A program made the translations under genes and the position numbers. From Heliocidaris tuberculata (lineage: Eukaryota > Echinodermata > Echinoidea > Camarodonta > Echinometridae): a stretch of DNA of 64,000 nt. Every line of letters starts with the position of its first letter. Position 1 is the stretch's first letter. The stretch lies in assembly GCA_025618425.1 (NCBI GenBank), contig CM046847.1, positions 15,125,968-15,189,967 of the forward strand, given 5' to 3'. Below the pieces are notes generated by a model. The model saw only the letters and a program-made list of their open reading frames with translations, did no database searches and had not been told where the DNA came from. Positions 1 through 10,880 of the stretch are shown in pieces.

Positions 1-1600
1 TTTCGGTCAGGAAATGTTCCGCTGAGACTTCGTCTGGCTTCACGGAATGTCAGAAAATGTTGAAAAACTCCTCCGAACAGACGGATTTTTCAGTCTAAGT
101 CTATCCTATGCCATGGCATGCATATGACAGGTCTAGACTCTAGCTTTAGCACTCGCACCGCGGTAGGACCTTTTGTGTAGTGAAACTTAGCAGTAGATCT
201 ACACAACACCTAGTAAAAAAGAGTCTTAAAATTATGATTATTGTAACAAAAAAATATATTGTCCATGAATTATGTGTCTTTTATTATTATCTTTGCTGCC
301 AAGATGTTTTTTAATCCCAAGAGCGCTCAAATCTTTAATTCTGAGCATATTTTTGCAAGGCCCTGTATAATTTGGAATTGTATTAGACTACAATTTGTAG
401 ATCTAAATCCAATTCAAAACACTGGAGGGCCTCACAAAAAATATTCTCAAATTAAAGATTTGAGCACTCTGGTGGATAAAAAATAACACAACAGCCAAGG
501 TATAAATGAAAGACAGATCATTCATGAGTTTTTAATTTTTTTGGTACAGAAATCATAATTTTAAGATTTATTTTTTGGTTGTGTGCTGCCTAGTTTCAGC
601 AGGGTGGTCCACCAGCACAAGGTTATATCATAACCTTGTGCATTGTATGAGTGGGCTTTAGTAGTGACATATGCAAAATCGCGAAATTAACACCTCGCGA
701 ATTTTAGTGCTAGTCGGTAGTCCAAAAACAGCGAAAATACTAGTAGGCCTATCTGCTTTTACACTTATCTAACACTACAGTTCTACTGACTTTACTCACT
801 GTCTCTGATACACTGCTGGGGTCCTTCTTCGGCTGATCATGCTGATCGTCCACTGGATGAGCATGAGAGCTTGCATACAGAAGCAAGACTAACCAAATTA
901 AAGTTGACAATATCATCCCTGTTAATTGTTATCAATTAAGAGCTAGAGCGAAATTAAAAAAAAAACTACAAAACGAGTGAAAAAAAATTGCTAGAATTCA
1001 CAAAACCAAGACCATGCGATCAATGCGGATATAATGGCACTGCATGCATGCACTGGACTACTGATACGCATATACGGTGCATGCACGGTGTCGAAAGAGT
1101 GCGTATCGCGCGAGTGCGGCATACGCGTACGTTTTGCATCTTGTTTTTTGAAGAGCTTACACGGCAAGTTGCGGAATAAAACAAGTTCGGTTTAAGGGCG
1201 CGACACACGCACCTACATTTCTGATTTTCTCATTACATTCTTTTTTCTTCCTTTCTTAATATTGCTTGTTTCGCTATATTCCAAGGATTGCTCTCTTCTT
1301 CATATATGCGTATTAATAAACTAACCATCAAGTATATATACTACATGTACAATTTCATTTATTTCAAGATACCTCGTTCAGAAACGTAAAGCCATTGATT
1401 TATATATTGCTTCTTTGTTGATAATGGTCGGACTCCGTTCAAGCTCGTCCATATGGGTCATGATGGATGTTATCACTTTACAGATAACTCCTACGTATAT
1501 TGTTTTTGTACTAGCACATACACCGGCACGCAACTGCACAAGCACTTTCCCATATTTCCTAATACCTGTATTTCCTTCAACGAAGTCTCAATAATTCATT
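1..1600. other. AT-rich non-coding stretch
   Basis: I see no convincing coding region. Short open frames at 259-486 and 988-1179 are low in complexity or match nothing I recognise. A perfect small hairpin lies at 615-641. A GC-richer patch near 1020-1210 has alternating purine-pyrimidine words (GCATGCATGCA) but no recognisable gene. Confidence 0.6.
615..641. repeat. Perfect 12-bp hairpin
   Basis: GCACAAGGTTAT (615-626) is followed by a 3-base loop and its exact reverse complement (630-641). It sits in otherwise plain AT-rich sequence and probably marks a decayed inverted-repeat element. No function can be assigned. Confidence 0.6.
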
Positions 1601-2671
1601 ATGAAAATGCATAACAATCCCTTTATTTTTAACAACCTAGTTAATGGACATCCTGTTGAGAGTAAATACTATACTCCTACAGAATTCAATAATACTTTTC
1701 AGGATAACTTAGATGACGTTAAATTGTTGCATATTAACGCTAGAAGCTTAAACAGGAATTTCGATGATTTTCAAAACCTTCTTAATTCATTAAATCATTT
1801 TAAATTTACGATAATTGGAGTAACTGAAACTTGGTTACATCAGACTTCCCCTCCATTATTCAATTTACCTAATTATACTCTGGTTAGAGCTGATCGTGTA
1901 GGTAGGAGAGGTGGTGGCGTTGCATTTTATGTAGCTGATCATTTAAATTTTAAGATTCGGTATGACATCAAATTTGATCAAACGGAAGTACTATTTATTG
2001 AAATTGACAATCTTCAAAGTAAAAATTTAATTATAGGATTGATATATAGAGCCCCTGATACTCTGACCTATTTTATGATAATTTTGAGCAATGCGTTAGT
2101 AAATTGACAGACGAGAATAAGCAGATATATTTTCTTGGCGATTTTAACATCAACTTTCTTTTATTACATCACAACATTTATTCTAATAGGTTTCTTCAGT
2201 TGATGAATTCATATGGATTTTGTTCTTTCATAAACAATCCACTAGAGTGAATGTACACTCCTCAACTTTAATTGATAATATATTTTCTAACATACATTGC
2301 AAAAAGATAACTGGAAGATTGTTATGCTCAGAAGTATCGGACCACTTACCTATATTTACTATATGTGAAAAATCAATGTCTCGTCTTAAATCACCACAAA
2401 ATTTTATGTATCAGAAAGAGACTCCTCACAATATTGAAATGTTAAAACAAGATTTGCCATGGAAGAATGGAATGATATTCTTAATACAGATGATGTGAAT
2501 ATTGCATATGCAAATTTTAATTCAAAGCTACAATTTTATTACAGTAAAAATATTCCATTAGTAAGAAATAAACGTAAGCGCAATAAACCTATCAACCCAT
2601 GGATAACTAAAGGCATACTTAAATCAATCAAAACAAGAAATCGACTTTATAAACAACATAATTATGAATAA
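1601..2671 (+). pseudogene. LINE endonuclease region, frameshifted
   Basis: The encoded protein would be the endonuclease that nicks target DNA to prime reverse transcription. Frame 1601-2107 shows the early motifs LLHINARSLN, VTETWL and RRGGGVAFY, then GLIYRAP. Near 2065 the reading moves to another frame, which carries the GDFNIN motif around 2137-2155. It shifts again near 2240, where TLIDNIFSN and the SDHLP catalytic motif appear (2220-2498). It shifts once more near 2458. Every expected endonuclease motif is thus visible, but in several frames, so no functional protein can be made. The ATG at 1601 is a plausible ORF2 start but is not proven. The length is normal for the domain. Confidence 0.85.
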
Positions 2672-2685
2672 CCCCCACGGATACA

Positions 2686-4179
2686 AGTTAACTTCTTTAT
2701 AAAACATACCGTAACAAATTAACAAAGATAATTCGTTTCTCTCGCAAATTACACTTTTCAAACAAATTACAAAAGGTGAAATCCAACTCGAGTGCAACAT
2801 GGAAAGTTATAAAAGAAGTTATGGGAACCAAAAGTGACACTTTACCAAAAGATTATTTCACTTTTAATGCTAACAAAATTGCAGATTCTAATGACTATGC
2901 CGATTGCTTTAATTCTTTTTTCACTAGTATTGGTCCTCAACTTGCTGCCAATATTGCTACTCCAAATAATACTCATTATACGGAATTCTTTTCAGAATCG
3001 ACTCAGGCATCTTGCTTTTTAAATCCCACAAACTCCAATGAAATAATTAATATTACTAAATCATTAAATGCTTCAAAATCCCAAGGTCATGATAAAATAA
3101 GTACTTCACTTTTAAAGGAAATAATCCATTTCATTGCTCACCCACTAACACACATATTTAATCAGTCTTTACAGTCAGGTATTTTTCCTGACTTGTTCAA
3201 AATAGCCAATGTAACTCCAATTTTTAAAAAGGATGACCAACATGAAATCAGAAATTACCGTCCTATATCTATTCTCCCCAGTATATCCAAAATCTTAGAG
3301 AAAATTGTTTATAATAGATTATATAGCTTTTTAAACCTCCATAAAGTACTAAATCCAAACCAATACGGTTTTAGAAAAAATCTAAAATCATTGGAAAATA
3401 CTTTAAATGTTGAATTACTTAAAGTTTTGAAATGGTTTAAATGCAATAAGCTTTCTCTCAATATTCAGAAAACTCAATTTATGCATTTCAAACACAATAA
3501 TATCCATGTAGCTAATACTCCTATTAATATTAAGATTGATAACATTTCCGTCGAACAAAAGAAAAGTTCTAAGTTCCTAGGCGTTATAATCGATGAGAAT
3601 TTAACATGGAACGATCACATTAATCATATTATATCCCGAGGTGTGGGAATCATTCATAAGTTAAAATTTATGTTGCCACGAACAACTCTGTTTTTACTGT
3701 ATAACACATTGATACTTCCTTATATAACATACAGTAATATTGTTTGGGCTAACTGTGGTATTACCAAACTCAATCCTATTCTTTCCCTACAAAAGCGGGC
3801 ACTTCGTATTTGTACAGGATCGTCTTACTTTTCTCATTCTGATACACTATTTTTGCAGCTTAAAACATTGAAGGCCACTGATGTAAATATTTTTCAAGTT
3901 GCAGTTTTCATGTTCAAATATAAAAATAATCAACTTCCTTCCTCATTTCAAAATTTATTTAATCTAAACAGTACAATTCACACATACCCTACATGTATTT
4001 CAGAAAGCTTTCATCTAACAAACCCAAAATTATTAATAACGCATAAACTAATACGACACCATGGCCCTGACTTGTGGAATAATCTACCCACAACAGTTAA
4101 AATGTGCTCTTCAATTTACTCTTTTAAAGTGACTATGAGGCGTAATCTAATATCATTATACTCAAATCTACCACATTGA
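2686..4179 (+). pseudogene. LINE reverse transcriptase lacking its catalytic core
   Basis: An uninterrupted frame of 467 codons runs from 2776 to 4179, and related sequence starts slightly upstream near 2690. Residues 100-200 match the RT fingers region (SLNASKSQGHDKIS, then NYRPISILP at about 160-168 and YNRLYSFL). After QYGFRKN (about residues 196-202) the frame jumps directly to KWFKCNKLSLNIQKTQ, which normally lies beyond the YADD box. The LSKAFDTVDH, GVPQGS and YADD motifs are all absent. About 130-150 residues are missing (estimated from the family layout), with the join near base 3380. The C-terminal thumb and connection part (FLGVIIDENLTW, LPYITYSNIVWANC, HHGPDLWNNLP) is intact. Despite its open frame this cannot encode an active polymerase. 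Confidence 0.88.
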
Positions 4180-4585
4180 CCATCTATGTAAAAAATATAA
4201 TATTTTATCGATTATTGATCCACACACCAACTCATGAATACATCTTGACCCCACCGTTAATGCACTTGCACTGCACTTGCACTTGCACTGCATCCTCATG
4301 ACCTCTTTTCTCCATTTTTTTTTTTTTTTTTTTTTAGTTCTATGTCGCTTTTTTACTTTGGAGCCGCCATCGACATCAAGCAACTCGCTCATGATGACGG
4401 TCTCCTGCGTTCATAAATCCTGTTAATTGCAAATTGTTAATTTTCCATATTGTATACATATTTTTTTTTTTGTATTGAAGAAGTAAATTGTTAATGTCTG
4501 ACAATGTGTTTATATACTTTTTTTCTGTAATATTATATTTTGTATATCATGCAGAAATAAAATCAATCAAACAAACAAAAAAAAC

Positions 4586-5517
4586 AATGACAATACATGT
4601 ACATGTATACTACTTTGTTTGGTATGTTTCACAATATCATGGCCTATATATGTTTTTAACACGTATGGACCTTTCCATAATAATATATCGCTGGTGTACA
4701 CCCCACCCCTCCAATGCCCAACTTTATTCTCAATTTTCTTCATCTACTGTATTCTCTTCCCTATCGATTCCCTCTTCATGTTCTTTCAGTAACTTGTGTT
4801 AATCCCTACACAAGCTTTGTTTTGCGGGTTTTCGCCACCTTCTGTTTTCTGAATTATATACTGTATTGTACTCACATGTTAACCACATGAATTCCTTGTA
4901 TATAACATTGTACCGATGAGAAGGAAATTAATGTTAATTGCAATCGGTAAAGAAAAAATGTAGTATGAGAAGACATTGCCCATAGTATTGCTTAAAATTT
5001 TATGGAAAAAGAATAATTTAGTACAGTCTTATTGAACTTTTCATTATTGGTTTGAGGAGCATGACCAAGACCCCCCCCCCCCCCCCCCAGCTCGGGGCAG
5101 CATAATAGGTAAATTACACCCCCTCCCCGTTAATCGATTTCCGGATATGCCATTGACATACAGTAATAAAAGACAATAATGATTCAAAAAATACAATCAT
5201 CAAACAACATTTGTTTTCTATGAATGCATCGACAAAGTCGGCTTTTTAATTCACTCAAAGCAAATATTAACATTTGCAACCGTTTATACACATATTTCAG
5301 CGAAAAGAAAAAGACAGCACATTGTTTCGTTAGTTTCTGATTCATAAATACCATGGATTATATAATACAGTTATCACTGTCGCACACAGTCATTTCATGC
5401 AATATAAGAGTACTGAAATAATGACAGTATAGTAAAACATCACAACAAAATAATACGTTACAAATAGATTATGTTAATATAATCATTTAGAAATGTTTCA
5501 TCAATACCAAGGTTCAC
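4586..5517. other. AT-rich spacer with poly-C tract
   Basis: No gene seen. A C run of about 18 bases lies near 5070-5088 and a degenerate C-rich patch follows at 5117-5128. The rest is low-complexity AT-rich sequence. Confidence 0.6.
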
Positions 5518-5625
5518 ACCTCAGTCACACCGCCACACCGACTCCAAACCGATTTCAAACCGACCATTTGGTGTAATGTCATTTTCGGTTTGGTCTGGTA
5601 TCGGTCTTGTTGGTGTGTCTGGGGT
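5518..5625. mobile_element. Short inverted-repeat element (MITE-like)
   Basis: The left end reads ACCTCAGTCACACC. The right end, reverse complemented, reads ACCCCAGACACACC. The inner arms also pair imperfectly (ACTCCAAACCGA against GACCAAACCGA). The unit is about 108 bp with no coding capacity. I found no clear target-site duplication, so the superfamily is unknown. Confidence 0.6.
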
Positions 5626-5857
5626 ATTAACGTATATCTTCAGCTAGCGATTGCACAAAACGATTAACAAATATACATAACACAGTTCGGAGTGATAATT
5701 ATCATATGAAAAACAACCGTTTAGCCATAGGGTGGGGGTAGCGGGTCTCCTACCCAAAATGTTGCCTTTTAAGCATTATTTCCAAAACATTTTAGAATAC
5801 AGCAGGCATCCCCATAATTTCCTCACGTAGAAAAGTTGTCAACGGGTTTATATACTG

Positions 5858-6003
5858 TGCCCTCTTGCATAAAAAGTTGCGATTAAACGCAACTAAAAAT
5901 ATTAAACGCAACTTGATTTTCATCCAATCAGGATCGAGTATTTGGGACATGCGTTTAATTTTTTGAGTTGCGATTAAACGCAAGTTTTTATGCAAGAGGG
6001 CCC
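5858..6003. mobile_element. MITE with GGGCCCTCTTGCAT ends
   Basis: The left end has GCCCTCTTGCATAAAAA (from 5859), and the right end is the exact reverse complement of that stretch (to 6003). Inside, the words GTTGCGATTAAACGCAA and its inverse recur, so the whole 146-bp unit folds on itself. It resembles the unit at 49613-49761, which also starts GGGCCC and carries a GCGATT core. It is probably a non-autonomous DNA element. Confidence 0.7.
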
Positions 6004-7864
6004 AGATTTGTTTTTATAAATATCAATGACAATCATACAGCATTTATTCGAACTTAGCTTTTAAAAAGTCGAATGTTACTCCCCCCCCCAAAAAAAAAAT
6101 GATTTTAAAACTTTTATTTTATTACTTACAGCAGTATTAAAGGCTTCAGTATATTTATTTTTAAAGTATTATAACTAATAAATAATAAACTGCAGATAAA
6201 AACAACGATTGTACAGACATGACAGATGATTAGAGATTTTATGCAGATAAATGTAGTTTCCTTTTAGGATAAGTTTTTATCCTTCTGATATTGTACTCTC
6301 TCTATCTCTCTAAAAAAAAAAAAAAAACTATTATATTCAATTTTGTCTCCCAACGAAAAAGCGCTAGATCATGTATCACATTCAGTCATTACATAGCGCC
6401 ATCTAGTGTTAATGTAGTAAACTGTTTTCTAGTGACGTAGTTGGGAGGGTTTAATTTTTTTTTTTCTTAAGAATTTTCTTTAGTAATGCATTTCCTGTAC
6501 CCAATCTAGAATTCAGTAGTATAAATACATGTACAGCGTTTATTCTTATGAAAAAATATAAAACTTTTGCGGCAAATAAGTTGCTACATAGGTAATTTAA
6601 GAAAATCACCATATAGAACAGACCCGTTTTCAGCTGTAAACCTATACCGACTCGCAAGTGCAGATAATGTTTTTAGTGCTTTATTATCATTTGATATCAC
6701 CACTGAATTATTGTGCATTAATTAGAATTCACGTAATTTGCACAGCCACTTGAAAAATGCAGTAAGGCTAAAAATCACACTTTTAAGAGCAATACTTAAT
6801 AGAATCAAACATAATACACGTAATGATCAATGGTCCTTACGATAAGAAAGAATAATGCTAATAAAAATATTATAGATGTAAGAAAAGATTAATCTCAAGC
6901 GTAAATAGCTATCGTTTAAAACATTCCTAATAAACAATACGATAAATTACACTGCCAGCCCAATTATTCTTTTTATACGAGGTAACAATCATTCTTTACA
7001 GAACATAAAAAGGAAATAACTCCTTTTTTAAAGTTTTTTTTCCCCTTCAATTATCATACATTAATGTAGACAATGCTTGCGATCACAGAAGGGCACTACG
7101 ATATATTGATTTTTCTCTCAAAACAAAACAAAAATCTTAATACCTGTGGAATGATTCTAAATAAAAAACTTTGTATTTTATTCGACGTATACACTTTGCT
7201 GCGATATAAAAAAAAAAAACACAGTCGACACTATATCAAGTGAAATGTAACCTGCTATATCATAAAATACTAATTTCGCAACACACGAGGTGAAAATTGC
7301 ACATAACACGCAAACAAACCTCGTCCCATTTGTGTCTTAATATTTCAATAATGCATTACTAGTACTCCCCTCCAGCACTATCAACCTGTGTGCACGGAGG
7401 AGGACAACTCACCCATTACAAAAAATAAAAAAACAAAAAAAACAAAAAAGGAGAAAGGAAACAATACCAGGTTCTCCTTTAATTAGAACGATATTTAATA
7501 ATATTATTTTCAATTGACAAAATCAATGCAATAAGCAACAATTTGCTGTGGAACAAATGGAGCCACAAAAAAGTCGTAATATACACATAAGTTCATCTCA
7601 ATATTTCAAGAATTTATTTCAAAAGAAGTAAAACGACTAAGATGTGAATATTTACACTTCCGGTTGATATAGTTTTTGTGCGAAGCCATAGTTATACATT
7701 GTACATGTACATGTAGTTGATTAAGGAGTATTGGTAGTGCACCTAAAAGCAATTTCTTGCTGTTTGGTTCATGAATAGTCTCAATGCCTCATGATGAGGC
7801 GGCATTCTAGATATAGAGAAAAGAGTTGTCATATAATTCTGATGTAATCTTTTTAAAAAGATGG
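6004..7864. other. AT-rich non-coding stretch
   Basis: I see no gene or clear repeat here. There are several A or T homopolymers, a TCTC patch near 6296-6312 and CA-poor AT-rich filler. The open frame at 6451-6657 on the minus strand is short and ends in a lysine run from the poly-A, so I do not treat it as coding. Confidence 0.55.
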
Positions 7865-8072
7865 TTTATTAAAGGTTTATTTAACCTGACTGCTAAGAAA
7901 GCATGTGTATTCTTGTACACGCAACCAGAGGACCGACGGCTTTAAGTCCTCTCCGAGGGACTTGGTAATAAGGATTAATGCCTTACCAATGGGCACTAGC
8001 GCATCATTGGATTCGAACCCGGGTCCTCCAGTTACGAGACCACTACTTAACCACTGAGCCATCGCGCTCATA
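7865..8072 (-). mobile_element. tRNA-derived SINE
   Basis: Read on the minus strand, the head starts near 8070 with GCGCGATGGCTCAGTGGTT, a good polymerase III A box. It continues to GGGTTCGAATCC (around 8005-8020), a textbook B box. The spacing matches a tRNA-like head. The body (CCAAGTCCCTCGGAGAGG, then AAAGCCGTCGGTCC) follows, and the copy ends in an AT-rich tail near 7865. A body of this style is shared by SINEs of several invertebrates, and that comparison is from memory. It is transcribed, if at all, from its own internal promoter and relies on a LINE for mobility. Confidence 0.85.
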
Positions 8073-9174
8073 AGTTGATACCTTACATATAAATAATCAA
8101 TCACTCTTTGACTTGCTTGAGGAGAGAAGGGGATTGACCCTTCCTAAGTTAGTTTGAGTGGAAACAGAACGTCAGCAAAACAGATTATCCAAAGATTTAA
8201 TAAATGTCAGACGAAGAATAAGAAAGTTATAGTTGTGAATTGTCATAAGTTGAAATCCCTCATAATTCGGAGGGAGGGGGGATCATAATTTGCTAAGTAT
8301 ACGATATTATTGAACATATCTCTGATACATTTTGAAGATGATGAAGACAGAACAGAGTCTTTCCATGTTACATAACGGGTAAAATTGATATTAATGGAAA
8401 TTTCTCCAAGTTTGATTATTGTACGAATTGTGAAAAGTGAAACATAGAGTTATTTGGGTAAAAAAATGAATGGAAATGTTCTTCCGTGTGAAATCACACA
8501 TGCATGACCGCATTGCCATTCGGAGAAACCCAATATCAGTGATGATCCTGACTTCAAAGATTATCTTAAAGGAAAATCCAACCTTAATGGCAAGCTGTTC
8601 TAAAAGAAAGCGGAAAATCAGAGAAGCAGTTTGGTTAAAGTTTGAACGAAATCGGACAAGCAATAAGAACGCTTTGATTTTGTAAAAGTTGTAATCACTA
8701 TACATATGGGAATTTCAAAGTGGCCGAATCTGTTATGTCACTGTGATGTAGTGGCGGACAACTCCCCCTTATGCTCCAACACACAAAATGAATAAAATGT
8801 CATTTTTTTATTATTTTTTTTTTTGCAAAATGTAATACTCAGTAGGATATTGTTCTTTTATAAGGAACAGTATGCTGCCTACAATATATACTACCCCGAG
8901 GGGAAAGGCAGTTAGGAGAAAACCTCAAATTAATGATATTTTAGTATACAACAAACAGGAGAGTTGACCGCCAATAAAATCAACTCACCAAATTGCCAAC
9001 TTGAGATTCGCATATATTTAGTGATCTCATTTTTCAAACATCCATAACTTTCGTATTCCATGTCCGATTGTATTTCAAACTTTCAGCATGCTGCTTTTTC
9101 TTATGTATCTGCTTTCACACAAATCATCTTTGCCCTTTTTATCTTCATTAATAGAAATGATAATAATAATAATG

Positions 9175-9210
<36 letters not shown>

Positions 9211-9406
9211 TGATCACTTGTAATGCGCCGGTATCTATCTTTGCCTGATTGTTAAAAACTTTCCTTCATGAGTTTCTTTGAATTCCACCCGAGTAAACTA
9301 TCTATGAAGCATTATAATTGCCCTTCAGCTTATTTTATGGTTTAATTTAGATACATTCATAAGATACGTTTTTGTTTTTACCAGTAATCATGAACACTGA
9401 CTCTAA
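8073..9406. other. Non-coding stretch 3' of the receptor gene
   Basis: No gene seen. The segment 8555-8760 (AAAGGAAAATCCAACC, GAACGAAATCGGACAAG, GTTATGTCACTGTGATG) looks like a dispersed marine-invertebrate repeat, but no second copy is in the window. An (AAT)n microsatellite lies at about 9155-9210. This stretch should include the 3' UTR of the minus-strand receptor, but I could not place a confident poly(A) signal. Confidence 0.5.
9157..9210. repeat. (AAT)n microsatellite
   Basis: ATGATAATAATAATGATAAT expands into an uninterrupted AAT run ending near 9210. It lies about 200 bp beyond the receptor stop codon. Confidence 0.9.
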
Positions 9407-10858
9407 CTATAAAGATTGATCACTCTCGTCTTCTTCACGCATTGTTGCTTTCTCACCCTCATTTCCTCTGTTGGGGGAGCCATTTAAGATTTCATCCTCT
9501 GGTAAAATCTGGCAAGGCATCTCATTTCTCCCGCCATTTCCACCACACGAAATCCTGGCTTCCGACTGGCGCTTCATCAGGTTCAGCTTGATGCCACTCG
9601 CACAAAGGAGTGGGCTTCCGTTCGGATGTCCGTTTGACGATGTAGAAAAGCGGTGGTGCGACGACGCATTCTTGGGGAACACACCTTTTTTGTTGTCAAT
9701 GTAGCCGAAGGTAAGGGCTTTGAGGATCTTATGCGCGATGACCCGGAAGGCGTAACGGAAGTCGCGGTTCCTGAAGTTATAAATGAGTGGGTTCATGAGG
9801 CTGTTTGCATAACCAAGCCACGTGATAGCATTCTCCGCGTGGAACGAGAGATGACATGTAGTGCAAAAGTTCATTATGAGATACATGAGAAAGAATGGTA
9901 ACCAGGAGAGGATGAAGCAGCCCATGATTAGTCCGAGAGTTCGGACAGCTTTGTACTCTCGCGTTATAGACCTCGATCGCCTTCTGTTTGGCTCGACAGG
10001 GGGGTTTTCACAATTTTCAGTTGTTCCGGTAAATGGCACTGATGCCCTCATGGATTGTGAAGGGGATGATCTCCCCAGGTATTCTGTCCTATTCATCTCT
10101 TCCTTGATTCTAATAGCTTGCGATCGAGCGATGAAATAGATGTGACAGTACGTAAATATCATTACAGCTAGGGGTACATAAAATGACGTCATACTCGATA
10201 CGACAGCGTAATACCTATTCACAGAGAAGTTCACCCCACAGATGTCATACGTCGAGATGTTCGATCCATCTTTGGCGTGAAGACCGGTGAAGATCGGCAC
10301 GAAAGATATGATACCAGAACAACCCCAAACAAAGGTTACCATATAACCTGTCCTCCTCCACGACATATCACTATGGTACGAGAGAGGTCGTGTGATCGCC
10401 CAGTATTTGTCTAATGAAATCATGCAAAGAGTTAAAATGGACGCTGTACAACAAAGTACGTCCATTGACATCCAGAACTTACACATGAACGTCCCCAGTA
10501 GCCAGTTGCCATCGCTCAATAATCTCATCGTTGAGAACGTCATTACGAATACCGATACAGTGACGTCTGCGATTGCTAGATTCAAGAGAAGTGCGTTCGC
10601 GGGAGTCCTCAGTCTCCTAAACTTCGCAACAGCAACCACGACGAACGTATTCCCCACGAGGACAACCAGTAGGAGTATCCCACATACGATTCCCACCAGG
10701 ACCTTTCCGGATAGGGTCATAATGAACCCGCCTTCCAGGATGTCCTCGGTTGTATAGTTTGCGGTGTTCATTTCGGTGGCAGCGGTAGGATCGCTAAGAG
10801 CCATAGTGGATAACGACGCATCACGATGCACCCTACGATGATATAGAGAAAACTCCAT
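9407..10858 (-). CDS. Aminergic G-protein-coupled receptor (octopamine-beta / D1-like)
   Basis: A class A receptor of 483 residues on one exon, predicted to sit in the plasma membrane and signal a biogenic amine through a G protein. Seven hydrophobic segments are clear. Landmarks: N70 (TM1), D98 (LNLAIAD, TM2), C126 and C207 for the disulfide, and amine-binding D133 in TM3. DKY is at 150-152 instead of DRY. S221, S222 and S225 in TM5 are the triad typical of catechol or phenol amine receptors. SWLPFF is at 318-323, the TM7 tyrosine is Y350, and NPLIY is at 356-360. N-glycosylation sequons lie at N34, N200 and N210. Loop 3 is long and basic, and the tail (about 375-483) is Ser- and Asn-rich. 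The start has a strong context (GCCATGG). Just upstream, TTCTACACTCAG resembles a splice acceptor, so a 5' non-coding exon is likely. Family is firm. The exact ligand (octopamine, tyramine, dopamine, adrenaline-like) cannot be read from sequence. Confidence 0.93.
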   Translation of the reverse strand: MEFSLYHRRVHRDASLSTMALSDPTAATEMNTANYTTEDILEGGFIMTLSGKVLVGIVCGILLLVVLVGNTFVVVAVAKFRRLRTPANALLLNLAIADVTVSVFVMTFSTMRLLSDGNWLLGTFMCKFWMSMDVLCCTASILTLCMISLDKYWAITRPLSYHSDMSWRRTGYMVTFVWGCSGIISFVPIFTGLHAKDGSNISTYDICGVNFSVNRYYAVVSSMTSFYVPLAVMIFTYCHIYFIARSQAIRIKEEMNRTEYLGRSSPSQSMRASVPFTGTTENCENPPVEPNRRRSRSITREYKAVRTLGLIMGCFILSWLPFFLMYLIMNFCTTCHLSFHAENAITWLGYANSLMNPLIYNFRNRDFRYAFRVIAHKILKALTFGYIDNKKGVFPKNASSHHRFSTSSNGHPNGSPLLCASGIKLNLMKRQSEARISCGGNGGRNEMPCQILPEDEILNGSPNRGNEGEKATMREEDESDQSL

Positions 10859-10880
10859 GGCTGAGTGTAGAAGGTTACGT
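10859..10880 (-). promoter_or_regulatory. Possible splice acceptor before the receptor start
   Basis: On the minus strand the bases before the ATG read CCTTCTACACTCAG and then CC before ATGG. A pyrimidine-rich stretch ending in CAG two bases before a start codon suggests that the coding exon is joined to an upstream leader exon. This is inference; no donor was located. Confidence 0.35.

Larger units (their letters stand above)
1601..4585 (+). mobile_element. Degenerate CR1/Jockey-group LINE
   Basis: This is a non-LTR retrotransposon with an apurinic-type endonuclease, a reverse-transcriptase region and a 3' untranslated tail in the usual order. The tail (4180-4585) carries a CTTGCACTG-rich patch, a long T run (4316-4335), an AATAAA-like word and a terminal CAATCAAACAAAC motif. 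The same tail recurs at 15871-16370, which confirms this as a real family and fixes its 3' end. The endonuclease and RT frames are broken by at least four frameshifts, and the RT core is missing. The clade call rests on the protein style (NYRPISILP, SKILEKIVYNRLY, LWNNLP) and could shift within the CR1/Jockey group. The 5' end is not resolved. Confidence 0.85.

Noticed and set aside
7960..8070. A genuine tRNA gene
   Set aside because: The A and B boxes are good, but the sequence continues into a SINE body and tail and does not fold as a complete tRNA with a paired acceptor end.
9471..10757. Plus-strand frames within the receptor gene
   Set aside because: They are antisense shadows of a clear receptor coding sequence.
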